From contig NZ_BAABHB010000001.1 in the NCBI RefSeq assembly GCF_039541875.1, positions 124,001-188,000 of the forward strand: 64,000 nucleotides of DNA, in the 5' to 3' direction. Each line of letters begins with the position of its first letter. Positions within the stretch are counted from its first letter, which is position 1. Of this stretch, positions 7,570 through 15,690 are shown piece after piece. The DNA comes from Nibrella viscosa (lineage in GTDB: Bacteria > Bacteroidota > Bacteroidia > Cytophagales > Spirosomataceae). The position numbers and the translations under genes are program-made. The notes below the pieces were generated by a model. The model was not told where the DNA came from and made no database searches. It saw nothing but the letters and a program-made list of their open reading frames with translations.

Positions 7570-9228
7570 ATGAAACCATCACGACGTAATTTTCTGCAAT
7601 CGCTGGGTGTGGGAGCCGCCACGCTGGGTATTGCCCAGGAAACCCTGGCTGCCGGTACGCAGCCGCCGAAGGCCGCTAAGCCATCGGCCGACGACCAGAT
7701 CCTGTTTGTAGGCGACAACATCGCCATTGCCAACACCGAATACGGCAAAGTCAGGGGGTTTATTCTGCGGGGTATTCATAACTTCCTGGGCATACCCTAC
7801 GGGGCCGACACCTCCGGAAAGAACCGGTTTATGCCTCCGCAAAAGCCTACGCCCTGGACCGAAATCAGGCCGGCCCTGTGGTGGGGCAACTCGGCTCCGC
7901 AGATTATGGAAAAGCGGTACGCCAATCCCTATGCCTCGTTTGTCGACCACTGGAACTACGACGATGTGTCGGAAGACTGCCTGAAACTCAACGTCTGGAC
8001 GCCGGCCCTGGATAACCAGAAGCGTCCGGTGGTGGTCTGGCTGCACGGCGGTGGCTTTGTCAACGGCAACGGCATTGAGCAGGATGGCTACCACGGCGAA
8101 AACCTGGCCCGGCTGGGTAATGTTGTTTTCTGCTCGCTCAACCACCGGCTCGGGGCGCTGGGCTATACCAATCTGAAAGCGGCAGGTGGGCATGCGGCCT
8201 CCGGTAACGTAGGCAACCTGGACATGGTGGCGGCTCTGGAATGGGTGAAAAACAATATCGCCAACTTCGGCGGAGACCCCAATAATGTGACCATCATCGG
8301 TCAGTCGGGTGGTGGTGCCAAAGTGACCACGCTGATGAACATGCCCTTGGCAAAAGGCCTGTTCCATAAGGCGGTTGCCCTGAGCGGCAGTTCGCTTGCT
8401 GGCGTCAACAAAGAGTACTCCGAAAAGCTGGGCCTGAAAGTATTGGAAGAGGCCGGTTTAAAGCCCGGGGAGATCGACAAGCTTCAGCAGATTCCCTGGC
8501 GGCAGTACATCGACATCGCCAACCGGGCCGTCGAGAAAATGGCCGACGAAGCCAGACGGCTCAACCTCGTGCGCGGGGGCTACTCACCCGTGGCCGACGG
8601 TGTCACGCTGGCTGACGGAGCGTTTTTCAGCAGTCCCAACGATTTCTCGGCCGATATACCGATGATGATCTGCTCGACCTTCCATGAGCAGAACCCCAGC
8701 CGGACCAATGCCGAACTGGAAAAGATTTCGCTGGCCGAAGTGAAGGAGAAGATCAAACCTCGTTTTGGCGAGAAATCCGGAGAAATCGTGGATGCATACG
8801 CAAAGAACTTCCCCAAGGCCCGCCCCATTGAAATCTGGGCACTGATTGTCTCCAACCGGAAGAACGCCATTGCAGCCGCCGACGCCAAGGTGTCGCAGCA
8901 AAAAGCGCCGGTCTACGTGGCCTGGTTTGGCTGGCAGCCGCCCCTGTTCGACGGCCGGATGCGGGCCTTCCACTGCGATGATATTTGTTTCTGGTTTTAC
9001 AACACTGACCTGATGCTGACCCATACGGGTGGCGGCAAACGGCCACGGGCCTTATCGGAAAAGATGGCGAAGTCGTTCATCAACTTTGCCCGTACCGGTA
9101 ATCCCAACGGGGGCGGTTTACCCACCTGGAAACCTTATTCGACCCCAAACGGCGAGACTATGGTCCTGGATGACGCCCCGCTATTGGTCAATGATCCCGA
9201 TCGAGAGGCACGGAAATCACTGGCGTAG
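7570..9228 (+). CDS. TAT-exported type B carboxylesterase
   Basis: A 552-residue alpha/beta hydrolase of the carboxylesterase/para-nitrobenzyl esterase family. It starts with a twin-arginine signal (SRRNFLQSLGVGAATLGIA) ending near ETLAAG, so export is expected in folded form. The oxyanion-hole HGGGF, the nucleophile elbow GQSGGG, an acidic position near FHEQNPS and the catalytic-histidine region FHCDD in the last quarter are all present. The length is normal for the family. I chose 7570 because the TAT motif should be at the N-terminus. It stands alone between two hairpins. Natural substrate unknown. Confidence 0.9.
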   Translation: MKPSRRNFLQSLGVGAATLGIAQETLAAGTQPPKAAKPSADDQILFVGDNIAIANTEYGKVRGFILRGIHNFLGIPYGADTSGKNRFMPPQKPTPWTEIRPALWWGNSAPQIMEKRYANPYASFVDHWNYDDVSEDCLKLNVWTPALDNQKRPVVVWLHGGGFVNGNGIEQDGYHGENLARLGNVVFCSLNHRLGALGYTNLKAAGGHAASGNVGNLDMVAALEWVKNNIANFGGDPNNVTIIGQSGGGAKVTTLMNMPLAKGLFHKAVALSGSSLAGVNKEYSEKLGLKVLEEAGLKPGEIDKLQQIPWRQYIDIANRAVEKMADEARRLNLVRGGYSPVADGVTLADGAFFSSPNDFSADIPMMICSTFHEQNPSRTNAELEKISLAEVKEKIKPRFGEKSGEIVDAYAKNFPKARPIEIWALIVSNRKNAIAAADAKVSQQKAPVYVAWFGWQPPLFDGRMRAFHCDDICFWFYNTDLMLTHTGGGKRPRALSEKMAKSFINFARTGNPNGGGLPTWKPYSTPNGETMVLDDAPLLVNDPDREARKSLA

Positions 9229-9244
9229 CCGTTACATAGCCTGA

Positions 9245-9280
9245 GGCTGTTCAGAAACAGTAAGCCGTTTCTGAACAGCC
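9245..9280. terminator. Hairpin terminator after the esterase
   Basis: GGCTGTTCAGAAAC (9245-9258) pairs perfectly with GTTTCTGAACAGCC (9267-9280) with an 8-base loop, 16 bases after the stop codon. A long T-run is absent, so it may act from either side. Confidence 0.65.
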
Positions 9281-9320
9281 CTACCGTCCTGACGCACTAT
9301 CCGCACAACCCATATAACCC

Positions 9321-9812
9321 ATGCGTTTTAAAACGGTCATTCTTGGTTTATTGCTCATCAGCGCGGGCCGCATCACGCTACTGGCGCAGTCGGTGCCCGT
9401 CATTACCTTTGAGCAGCTAAACCGGATAATCAGCCGGCCTACCGACACCCTGTACGTGGTTAATTTCTGGGCAACCTGGTGCGGGCCCTGCGTGAAGGAA
9501 CTGCCGCAATTTGAAATGCTGCATAAGACCTACGCTACCAAACCGGTACGGGTGCTGCTGGTGAGTATGGACAATAAAGCAACGCTGAACACCAAAGTGG
9601 TTCCGTTTGTCCAGGCCCGGAAGCTACAGACCCCGGTTGTGCTGCTGAACGAATCCGACCTGAACACCTGGGTAGACAGGCTGGTGCCGGAATGGTCGGG
9701 GGCGTTGCCGATGACCCTGCTGCTGAACCGCAAGCGTAAGGTCCGGCGGTTTATCGGGAAAGCCCTGAAAGAAGGAGAACTTCAATCCATTATCAACCAA
9801 TACAAACTGTAA
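9321..9812 (+). CDS. TlpA-like periplasmic thioredoxin-fold protein
   Basis: A 163-residue protein with a signal peptide (about 1-22, ending LLAQ) and a single thioredoxin-like domain. The redox motif WCGPC is preceded by VVNFWAT, the standard TlpA/ResA context, and the cis-proline loop is ALPMTLL. Members reduce periplasmic disulfides for cytochrome c maturation or other proteins; no cytochrome genes are nearby. It follows a hairpin terminator, so it likely has its own promoter, although none is obvious in the 40 bases upstream. Confidence 0.88.
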   Translation: MRFKTVILGLLLISAGRITLLAQSVPVITFEQLNRIISRPTDTLYVVNFWATWCGPCVKELPQFEMLHKTYATKPVRVLLVSMDNKATLNTKVVPFVQARKLQTPVVLLNESDLNTWVDRLVPEWSGALPMTLLLNRKRKVRRFIGKALKEGELQSIINQYKL

Positions 9813-9836
9813 TCGCTTAAGAAAAAGTTTAAGCTG

Positions 9837-10037
9837 TTGGCCTTGTTCAGCCTGTTGGTGTCGGCCTTGATGGTCTCGGTGGCACTTAAGAGTACCCGTT
9901 CGACTTTTAGCGTGTATAAGGCAGGTGATGTGGATGCTGTGAATGAATTACTGGCGGATAAGCCCGTTCGTTCTCGGCCCGCGCTATCGGCTGCGGCATC
10001 AAGTGGAAAGACGCGTAGCAAGCCGCTGATTAGTTAG
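9837..10037 (+). CDS. Possible small membrane/secreted protein, doubtful
   Basis: A 66-codon frame directly downstream of, and in the same frame as, the TlpA-like gene. Its start would be TTG; upstream codons CTTAAGAAAAAGTTTAAG encode LKKKFK, which with the following LLALFSLLVSALMVSVAL looks like a basic-plus-hydrophobic signal sequence that lost an ATG. The rest is short and arginine/serine-rich. It may be a small expressed protein with a non-ATG start or a degraded gene. Confidence 0.25.
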   Translation: MALFSLLVSALMVSVALKSTRSTFSVYKAGDVDAVNELLADKPVRSRPALSAAASSGKTRSKPLIS

Positions 10038-10116
10038 CGGGCAAATGCCGGTCGCTTTTATTTGCTATCGATTACTTATCTTTATTGTTCATTCTCTGGA
10101 ATACCGGACTTTTCCT

Positions 10117-10124
10117 TACTTTTG
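10117..10124 (+). promoter_or_regulatory. -7 promoter element of the DeoR-type regulator
   Basis: TACTTTTG, 26 bases before the ATG at 10151. Its position inside the longer frame beginning at 10085 is the reason to reject that upstream start. Confidence 0.6.
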
Positions 10125-10150
10125 ATCGTCATCAACCAGGAAACGCATTT

Positions 10151-10915
10151 ATGCTGCCCAATCAGCGTCGGGATAAAATTCTTGAACTATTAAAAGAAGA
10201 CGGCTCCGCCAAAGTAGTTGACCTGGCACGTCTTTTTAAAGTAACAGAAGTTACTATTCGTCAGGACCTTGAAAAACTGGAAAAAGACGGATTGGTCATC
10301 AAGGAACACGGTGGGGCTTACCTGAAAAATGTGGAGGACCAGGTCCGGACGTTTTCGCTGGGTAACCAGGACAACATCGACAAAAAAGAGGCTATTGCCA
10401 CTAAATGCCTGGAATTTATCGAAAGTGGGGACAGCATTATTCTGGATTCGGGCTCGACAACCACCGAAATTGCCAAAAAATTGCGAGGCTATAAACAACT
10501 GACGGTCATTACCAATGCCCTGAATATAGCCATGATGCTGGGCGCTGAACCCGGTATTGAATTGATTGTAACGGGTGGTGAATTCAAACCGCCAACGCTG
10601 TCACTGACTGGTCAGAAAGCGGCCGATTTCTTCAAGGGGCTCAATGTGCAGAAACTGTTTCTGGCAACGGCCGGCATCTCCCTCAAATCGGGGCTAACCT
10701 ACCCGAGCATCAGCGACCTGGTGGTCAAAAAAGCGATGATCGATGCCGCAGACACGACCTACCTGGTAGCCGACTCGACAAAGATCGGCAAAAGCGCTTT
10801 TGCCAGCCTGGGTGCTTTGTCGCTCATCGACTATATTATCACCGACGCCGGCATCGAAGAAAAACACAAACAGGTATTTCACGACAATGAGATTGAGTTG
10901 ATTATTGCGACCTAG
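10151..10915 (+). CDS. DeoR family transcriptional regulator of the sugar locus
   Basis: A 254-residue repressor-type protein. The N-terminal winged helix (about 5-55: RRDKILELLKEDGSAKVVDLARLFKVTEVTIRQDLEKLEKDG) is a textbook DeoR domain, and the C-terminal part is the DeoRC sugar-phosphate-sensing domain (DSGSTTTEIA, ELIVTGGEF, FLATAGISLKSGLTYPS). Such proteins repress sugar catabolic genes and release DNA upon binding a phosphorylated sugar. It is followed by the sugar locus with a separate promoter at 11005, the likely target. The start at 10151 fits both the -7 box and the usual DeoR N-terminus. Confidence 0.93.
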   Translation: MLPNQRRDKILELLKEDGSAKVVDLARLFKVTEVTIRQDLEKLEKDGLVIKEHGGAYLKNVEDQVRTFSLGNQDNIDKKEAIATKCLEFIESGDSIILDSGSTTTEIAKKLRGYKQLTVITNALNIAMMLGAEPGIELIVTGGEFKPPTLSLTGQKAADFFKGLNVQKLFLATAGISLKSGLTYPSISDLVVKKAMIDAADTTYLVADSTKIGKSAFASLGALSLIDYIITDAGIEEKHKQVFHDNEIELIIAT

Positions 10916-10979
10916 AGTGCTTGTACTCCTGTTTGGCTGGTCTTCACTATAAAAGGGGGAAATTTTTTATTTATTTCGA

Positions 10980-11012
10980 TTTGTTTCTTTTGTTTTCTTT
11001 TTATTACTTTTG
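10980..11012 (+). promoter_or_regulatory. Promoter of the sugar-utilisation operon
   Basis: TTTG at 10980-10983 supplies a -33 TTG, and TACTTTTG at 11005-11012 the -7 element, 21 bases apart. The ATG at 11059 follows 46 bases later. This is the best full match to the Bacteroidota promoter consensus in the locus. No palindrome for the DeoR regulator stands out in the 140-base intergenic region. Confidence 0.65.
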
Positions 11013-11058
11013 TCTGGTAAACTAGAAGCCCTTAACCACGTCTGTCCAGGCAAAAGCT

Positions 11059-12480
11059 ATGAACGACAAGAACCGCACACCCGTCTCCCTGGGTGTCATC
11101 ATCGGCAACCGCGATTTCTTTCCGGACAAACTGGTCGGTGAATGCCGCGCCGATTTGCTGGAAGCCTTTCAGCAAGCTGGTATCAAGCCTGTCATGCTTG
11201 ACGAATCAGCTACCAAACTCGGCGGTGTCGAAACGTTTGGCGAAGCCCAGAAATGCGCGGAGCTGTTTCGCCGGCATGCCGGCGAAATCATGGGCGTGCT
11301 GGTGGTACTACCTAATTTTGGCGACGAAAAAGGTATCGCTGAAACGCTGAAACTCGCCCGGCTCGACGTGCCGGTGCTGATTCAGGCCTACCCGGACGAT
11401 CTGAACCGGATGGATGTGGCCCGCCGGCGCGATGCCTGGTGCGGCAAAATCTCGGTCTGCAACAACCTCTATCAGTACGGCATCAGCTACTCGCTGACCA
11501 CTAAACACGTGGTGCACCCCTCGGACCCCAGCTTTGCCGCCGACCTGACCAATTTTGTGGCGGTTTGCCGGGTCGTAAAAGGGCTGCGCAACGTGCGTAT
11601 TGGGGCCGTGGGTGCCCGGCCCGGTGCGTTCAATACGGTACGCTACAGCGAGAAAATATTGCAGCGCAACGGCATTTCCGTCGTGACCATCGACTTATCA
11701 CATATTCTGGGAAATGCAAACAAACTGACCGCAACCGACCAGTCGGTAAAAAACCGGCTCGATGCCATTAAGGCGTATGCCCCCACCGGTCGCACTCCAG
11801 ATGACCGGCTGGTGCAGATTGCCAAGCTGGACGTAGTGCTGGCCGATTTCATGGCCGAACACGCGCTGGATGCAACCGCTATTCAGTGCTGGACTTCGCT
11901 CCAGCAGAATTATGGGTGCAACGTCTGCACCAGCATGAGCATCATGAGCGAAAACATGCTCCCCAGCGCCTGCGAAGTCGACGTAACGGGTACCCTCAGC
12001 ATGTACGCTATGCAACTGGCATCGGGTTCGCCCAGTGCACTGGTGGACTGGAACAACAACTACGCCGACGACGAAAACAAGTGTGTGCTGTTTCACTGCG
12101 GCAACTGGGCCAAATCCTTCCTGCCCGACATTGAGATCAGTACCGCGCCCATTCTGGGCACAACGGTGGGCGAAGAAAATACCTACGGTGCCCTGGCCGG
12201 GCGTACTCCGGCCTCTCCGCTGACGTTCGGCCGCATCAGCACCGATGACCCCAAAGGCATTATGAAAGCTTACATCGGCGAGGGTCGATTAACGGATGAC
12301 GCCCTGAACACCTTCGGCAACCGCGCCGTGGCCCAAATCGATAATCTCCAGGGACTGATGCAGTATGTATGCCGGAACGGCTTCGAACACCATGTGGTGA
12401 TGAATGCCTCCAAAACGGCCGGCATCCTGAAAGAAGCCTTCGAGAATTATATGGGCTGGGAAGTATATACGCATGAATAA
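11059..12480 (+). CDS. L-fucose/L-arabinose isomerase family protein
   Basis: A 473-residue cytoplasmic protein of the fucose/arabinose isomerase superfamily, which interconverts aldoses and ketoses with a divalent metal. Recognisable parts are the N-terminal substrate-binding half with VLVVLPNFGDEKGI, a central IQCWTSLQQNYG, SENMLPSACEVDVTG (glutamate and aspartate of the metal site) and the C-terminal LFHCGNW. It is not close enough to FucI or AraA to name. It heads the operon behind a clear promoter and would catalyse the first step, aldose to ketose, before the GlpK-like kinase at 22793. Confidence 0.85.
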   Translation: MNDKNRTPVSLGVIIGNRDFFPDKLVGECRADLLEAFQQAGIKPVMLDESATKLGGVETFGEAQKCAELFRRHAGEIMGVLVVLPNFGDEKGIAETLKLARLDVPVLIQAYPDDLNRMDVARRRDAWCGKISVCNNLYQYGISYSLTTKHVVHPSDPSFAADLTNFVAVCRVVKGLRNVRIGAVGARPGAFNTVRYSEKILQRNGISVVTIDLSHILGNANKLTATDQSVKNRLDAIKAYAPTGRTPDDRLVQIAKLDVVLADFMAEHALDATAIQCWTSLQQNYGCNVCTSMSIMSENMLPSACEVDVTGTLSMYAMQLASGSPSALVDWNNNYADDENKCVLFHCGNWAKSFLPDIEISTAPILGTTVGEENTYGALAGRTPASPLTFGRISTDDPKGIMKAYIGEGRLTDDALNTFGNRAVAQIDNLQGLMQYVCRNGFEHHVVMNASKTAGILKEAFENYMGWEVYTHE

Positions 12481-12490
12481 TTTGGGATAA

Positions 12491-13666
12491 ATGAATAAGA
12501 ACCTCACGCTTGTTTGTTTGATTTACCTGGCCTGTCTCGTCTGGCCTACGTTATCAGTGGCTCAGCAACGGCCCATTCCGGTGGTGTCTCCCGAAATCCT
12601 GGCCGACAACTCGGTGATTTTTCGGCTGAGAGCGCCAAATGCTAAAAGTGTTCGTCTGATAGGCACCTGGCTCAAAGACCTGCGCAATACGGTAGAGGTG
12701 CCCCGCAACGACTCCACCCTGTTTGAGGTAAAAGTGGGACCACTGCCGGCCGATATGTATGAATATCGCTTTATTGTGGATGGTATTCCCCTGCTCGACC
12801 CTTCAAATAATGTAGTCACCCGCGACGGTTCTATCTTCGAAAATCGGTTAATTCTGCCGGGTGCTCAAACACAGCTTTATGATGTGCAGGCGGTTCCGCA
12901 CGGTACCTTATCGGCGGTCTGGTATCCGTCACCTACAATAGGCATGGATCGGCGTATGGAGATTTATACCCCACCCGGTTATGAGAAAAGCGGCAAAAAA
13001 TACCCGGTGCTGTATCTGTTTCATGGCGGAGGGGGCGATGAAGAAGGGTGGATCAGCCGGGGAAGAACCAACTACATCCTGGACAACCTGATTGCGGCCG
13101 GTAAGGCACTGCCCGTGATCGTGGTGATGACCAATGGGGTTCCCAACGTAGCGGCCGCGCCCGGCGAGCGACCCGCTTTTGCCAAGGCCACTGCCGGCGA
13201 ACCGGTCGGCATTCAGTCCATGACAACCGGGAAATTCGAGACGACTCTCATTAACGATGTCATTCCCTACGTTGAAGCCAATTACCGGGTGCTCGCCGAT
13301 CCGGCGCACCGGGCTATTGCCGGGCTCTCCATGGGAGGCTACCACACGCAGCAGATCACCAACGCCAACCCCGGAACATTCGGCTACATTGGCGTTATGA
13401 GCATGGGCGTTTTTGACGGTCCGATGGCCCGAAACTACAATAAAGAGGAGCATATCAAACAGCTACAGGCGCTCAAACAGGCAAACCCTAAACTCTATTG
13501 GATTGCCTGCGGGAAAGACGATTTTCTGTATGAAGGTGTGACCAGACTGCGGGCTTTATACGACCAGATCGGTTTGTCTTATACCTATCGGGAGAGCGAA
13601 GGTGGCCATACGTGGGTAAACTGGCGGCTTTATCTGGCGGAGTTAGCGCCCATGCTTTTCAGATAG
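12491..13666 (+). CDS. Secreted esterase, Fes/feruloyl-esterase-like with N-terminal CBM48-type domain
   Basis: A 391-residue protein with a signal peptide (about 1-24, ending VAQQ). Residues about 35-115 form an early-set/CBM48-like beta domain, followed by an alpha/beta hydrolase of the esterase D/enterochelin-esterase group: FHGGGGDEEGW, nucleophile elbow GLSMGG and GGHTW with the catalytic histidine. In sugar loci these enzymes remove feruloyl or acetyl groups from plant polysaccharides. A short insertion RPAFAKATAGE around residues 225-236 looks like a dispersed-repeat peptide. It begins 10 bases after the isomerase and is probably in the same operon. Confidence 0.88.
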   Translation: MNKNLTLVCLIYLACLVWPTLSVAQQRPIPVVSPEILADNSVIFRLRAPNAKSVRLIGTWLKDLRNTVEVPRNDSTLFEVKVGPLPADMYEYRFIVDGIPLLDPSNNVVTRDGSIFENRLILPGAQTQLYDVQAVPHGTLSAVWYPSPTIGMDRRMEIYTPPGYEKSGKKYPVLYLFHGGGGDEEGWISRGRTNYILDNLIAAGKALPVIVVMTNGVPNVAAAPGERPAFAKATAGEPVGIQSMTTGKFETTLINDVIPYVEANYRVLADPAHRAIAGLSMGGYHTQQITNANPGTFGYIGVMSMGVFDGPMARNYNKEEHIKQLQALKQANPKLYWIACGKDDFLYEGVTRLRALYDQIGLSYTYRESEGGHTWVNWRLYLAELAPMLFR

Positions 13667-13764
13667 TTGATTGGTTGGGTGGTGCATTGGTTGATTCGTA
13701 CTACCCTACTGAACCACTCAACCAATAAACCACTCAACCAATAAACCACTCAACCACTCAACCA
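13667..13764. repeat. Iterated-word hairpin A1 (TTGGTTNA family)
   Basis: The left arm has words such as TTGATTGG and TTGGTTGA, the right arm several AACCACTC/AACCAATA words; the arms are complementary. The right arm runs directly into the ATG at 13765 of the transketolase gene. No Shine-Dalgarno sequence is present. Confidence 0.8.
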
Positions 13765-14592
13765 ATGACCACGCAGGAACTAGCTCAGAAGTCGGTGCAG
13801 TATCGCCGGAATATTCTAAAATACATTTATAAAGCGAAGGCCGGGCATACGGGCGGTAGCTTGTCCTGTATCGATATTCTGAATGTGCTGTACAACAACG
13901 TGCTCCGGGTCAGTCCGGAAACGTTTACGTCTCCCGGCCGCGACCGCTACATCCAAAGTAAAGGTCATACGGTAGAAGCCTTGTATGTGGTGCTGGCCGA
14001 CAGGGGCTTTTTTCCGGAATCGGACCTGGAGACGCTGTGCCAATACCAGTCGCACTACATCGGTCACCCGACCCGCAAGATTACCGGTATCGAACAAAAT
14101 ACCGGCTCGCTGGGGCACGGACTGGCCCTGAGCGTAGGAACGGCGCTGTCGGCCAAACTGGATATGCTGGATTATCGCGTGTTTACCCTGCTGGGCGACG
14201 GCGAACTCCCCGAAGGCTCCAACTGGGAAGCGGCCCTGCTGGCATCGCATTATAAACTGGACAACCTCTGCGCCATTGTCGATAAAAACACCTTGCAGAT
14301 TTCCGGACCGACCGCCGACGTGTGCAACACCGACCCTCTCGACCAGAAGTTTGAAGCCTTTGGCTGGGCCGTACGGCACGTAAATGGACATGACCTGACA
14401 GCCCTGCAGGATGCCTTCAATGCGCTTCCGTTCGCAGCGGGCAAACCAAGCCTGATCATCGCCCATACCGTAAAAGGGAAAGGCATTAGTTTCATGGAAA
14501 ATCAGTTGAAGTGGCACCACGGTGTGCCCACTGCCGAGCAGTATGCGCAGGCGATGGCGGAGTTAAGTACTGCGGAATTGTATTCCGCATAG
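13765..14592 (+). CDS. Transketolase, N-terminal (thiamine diphosphate-binding) subunit
   Basis: A 275-residue protein equal to the first third of a normal transketolase. GHTGG near residue 30 and the thiamine diphosphate/magnesium motif GDGELPEG...NLCAIVDKN (GDG to N) are intact, and HGLALSVGTAL precedes it. The partner subunit is the next gene, so together they form one split enzyme that transfers a two-carbon ketol unit between sugar phosphates. Split transketolases in sugar loci often serve a dedicated pathway rather than the pentose phosphate cycle. The C-terminal codons ELYSA and the stop lie inside a REP-like hairpin. Confidence 0.92.
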   Translation: MTTQELAQKSVQYRRNILKYIYKAKAGHTGGSLSCIDILNVLYNNVLRVSPETFTSPGRDRYIQSKGHTVEALYVVLADRGFFPESDLETLCQYQSHYIGHPTRKITGIEQNTGSLGHGLALSVGTALSAKLDMLDYRVFTLLGDGELPEGSNWEAALLASHYKLDNLCAIVDKNTLQISGPTADVCNTDPLDQKFEAFGWAVRHVNGHDLTALQDAFNALPFAAGKPSLIIAHTVKGKGISFMENQLKWHHGVPTAEQYAQAMAELSTAELYSA

Positions 14593-14654
14593 CCGTTAGG
14601 CTAAACAAAGCATCAAGTGTTAGCCTGACGGCTACACGGAATATAATTCCGTGT
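14571..14654. repeat. REP/BIME-like cluster of three hairpins between the transketolase subunits
   Basis: Hairpin 1 is TGCGGAAT/ATTCCGCA (14571-14589) over the stop codon. Hairpin 2 is AGCCGTTAGGCTAA (14591-14604) with TTAGCCTGACGGCT (14620-14633), 13 of 14 paired. Hairpin 3 is ACACGGAAT/ATTCCGTGT (14634-14654). The outer word of hairpin 2 resembles the REP arms beside the transposase at 34541, and CGGAAT/ATTCCG recurs at 62049-62065. Confidence 0.6.
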
Positions 14655-14676
14655 TACTAAACTTAACCCCTACCCC

Positions 14677-15657
14677 ATGGGAGAGCTAATTGCTATTTCA
14701 ATGAATTCAACCGCCCTGCCTGATGTGGCCCAGGCCAATCTGGATGTTTTTTCGGCTACGCTTCAGGATATAGCTGCTACCGACCGCAACCTGCTGGTGG
14801 TCACCAGCGACTCGCGGGGGTCGGGCAAGCTGGTGCCGTTCGGCCAGAAATACCCGAAACAGCTCATCGAAATTGGTATTGCCGAGCAGAACCTGGTGGG
14901 CGTAGCGGCTGGCCTGGCGTCGACGGGCAAGAACGTGTTTGCCGTATCACCGGCCTGTTTTCTGACGGCACGCTCGTTCGAGCAGATCAAAACCGACGTT
15001 TGTTACTCCAGCAATCCGGTTCGGCTAATTGGCATCAGTGCGGGCGTTAGTTACGGAGCTTTGGGCTCCACTCACCACAGCCTGCACGATTTTGCGGCCC
15101 TGCGGGCCGTGCATAACCTGACCATTGTAGCACCCGCCGATAATTTCGAGACGGAGCAGGCCATCCGGCTGGCGGCCCGGCTGGATACGCCCGTTTACAT
15201 CCGCTTTGGCAAAAAGCCCATGCCGCTGCTGTCGGACGAAAACCGGGAATTTACCTTTGGCAAAGGGCGAATCATCGCCGAAGGCGACGCATTGGTGCTG
15301 GTAGCCACCGGCGAAACAGCTTATCCCGCTTTGCTGGCGGCCCGGCAATTAGAAACTACCCACGGTATCCGGGCGACGGTGATCAGCATGCATACCATCA
15401 AGCCGCTGGATTATGACCTGCTGGCGACCGTAGCGGCCAAAGGCTGCCCGATTGTTACAGTCGAAGAACATAGCGTGTATGGTGGTCTGGGCGAAGCCTG
15501 CGCGTCGTTCATGATGATGAACGGCTTCCGAAACCCGTTTAAAATTATGGGTATTCCGGATGAATATACTGTTACTGGCTCACAAATCGAGATTTTTAAC
15601 CATTACGGTTTGTCTGAAGATGGTATCGCTGCACAGGCCCTGGCTTTATTGAACTAA
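14677..15657 (+). CDS. Transketolase, C-terminal (pyrimidine-binding) subunit
   Basis: A 326-residue partner of the preceding subunit. It contains the pyrimidine-binding domain with GIAEQNLVGVAAGLA (the glutamate that activates thiamine diphosphate), the SYGALGSTHHS loop and a C-terminal regulatory-like domain (about 200-320, VATGE, EEHSVYGGLGEA). The start at 14677 is followed by another ATG at 14701 that is equally possible. Both halves are on the same strand, separated by 84 bases of REP-like hairpins. Substrates in this locus are not shown by sequence. Confidence 0.92.
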   Translation: MGELIAISMNSTALPDVAQANLDVFSATLQDIAATDRNLLVVTSDSRGSGKLVPFGQKYPKQLIEIGIAEQNLVGVAAGLASTGKNVFAVSPACFLTARSFEQIKTDVCYSSNPVRLIGISAGVSYGALGSTHHSLHDFAALRAVHNLTIVAPADNFETEQAIRLAARLDTPVYIRFGKKPMPLLSDENREFTFGKGRIIAEGDALVLVATGETAYPALLAARQLETTHGIRATVISMHTIKPLDYDLLATVAAKGCPIVTVEEHSVYGGLGEACASFMMMNGFRNPFKIMGIPDEYTVTGSQIEIFNHYGLSEDGIAAQALALLN

Positions 15658-15690
15658 ACATCCGCGAACCGATAATACTATCCTGAACGC

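Noticed and set aside
7579..8367. 262-codon minus-strand frame in the esterase
   Set aside because: Antisense to a protein with intact catalytic motifs; no domain recognised.
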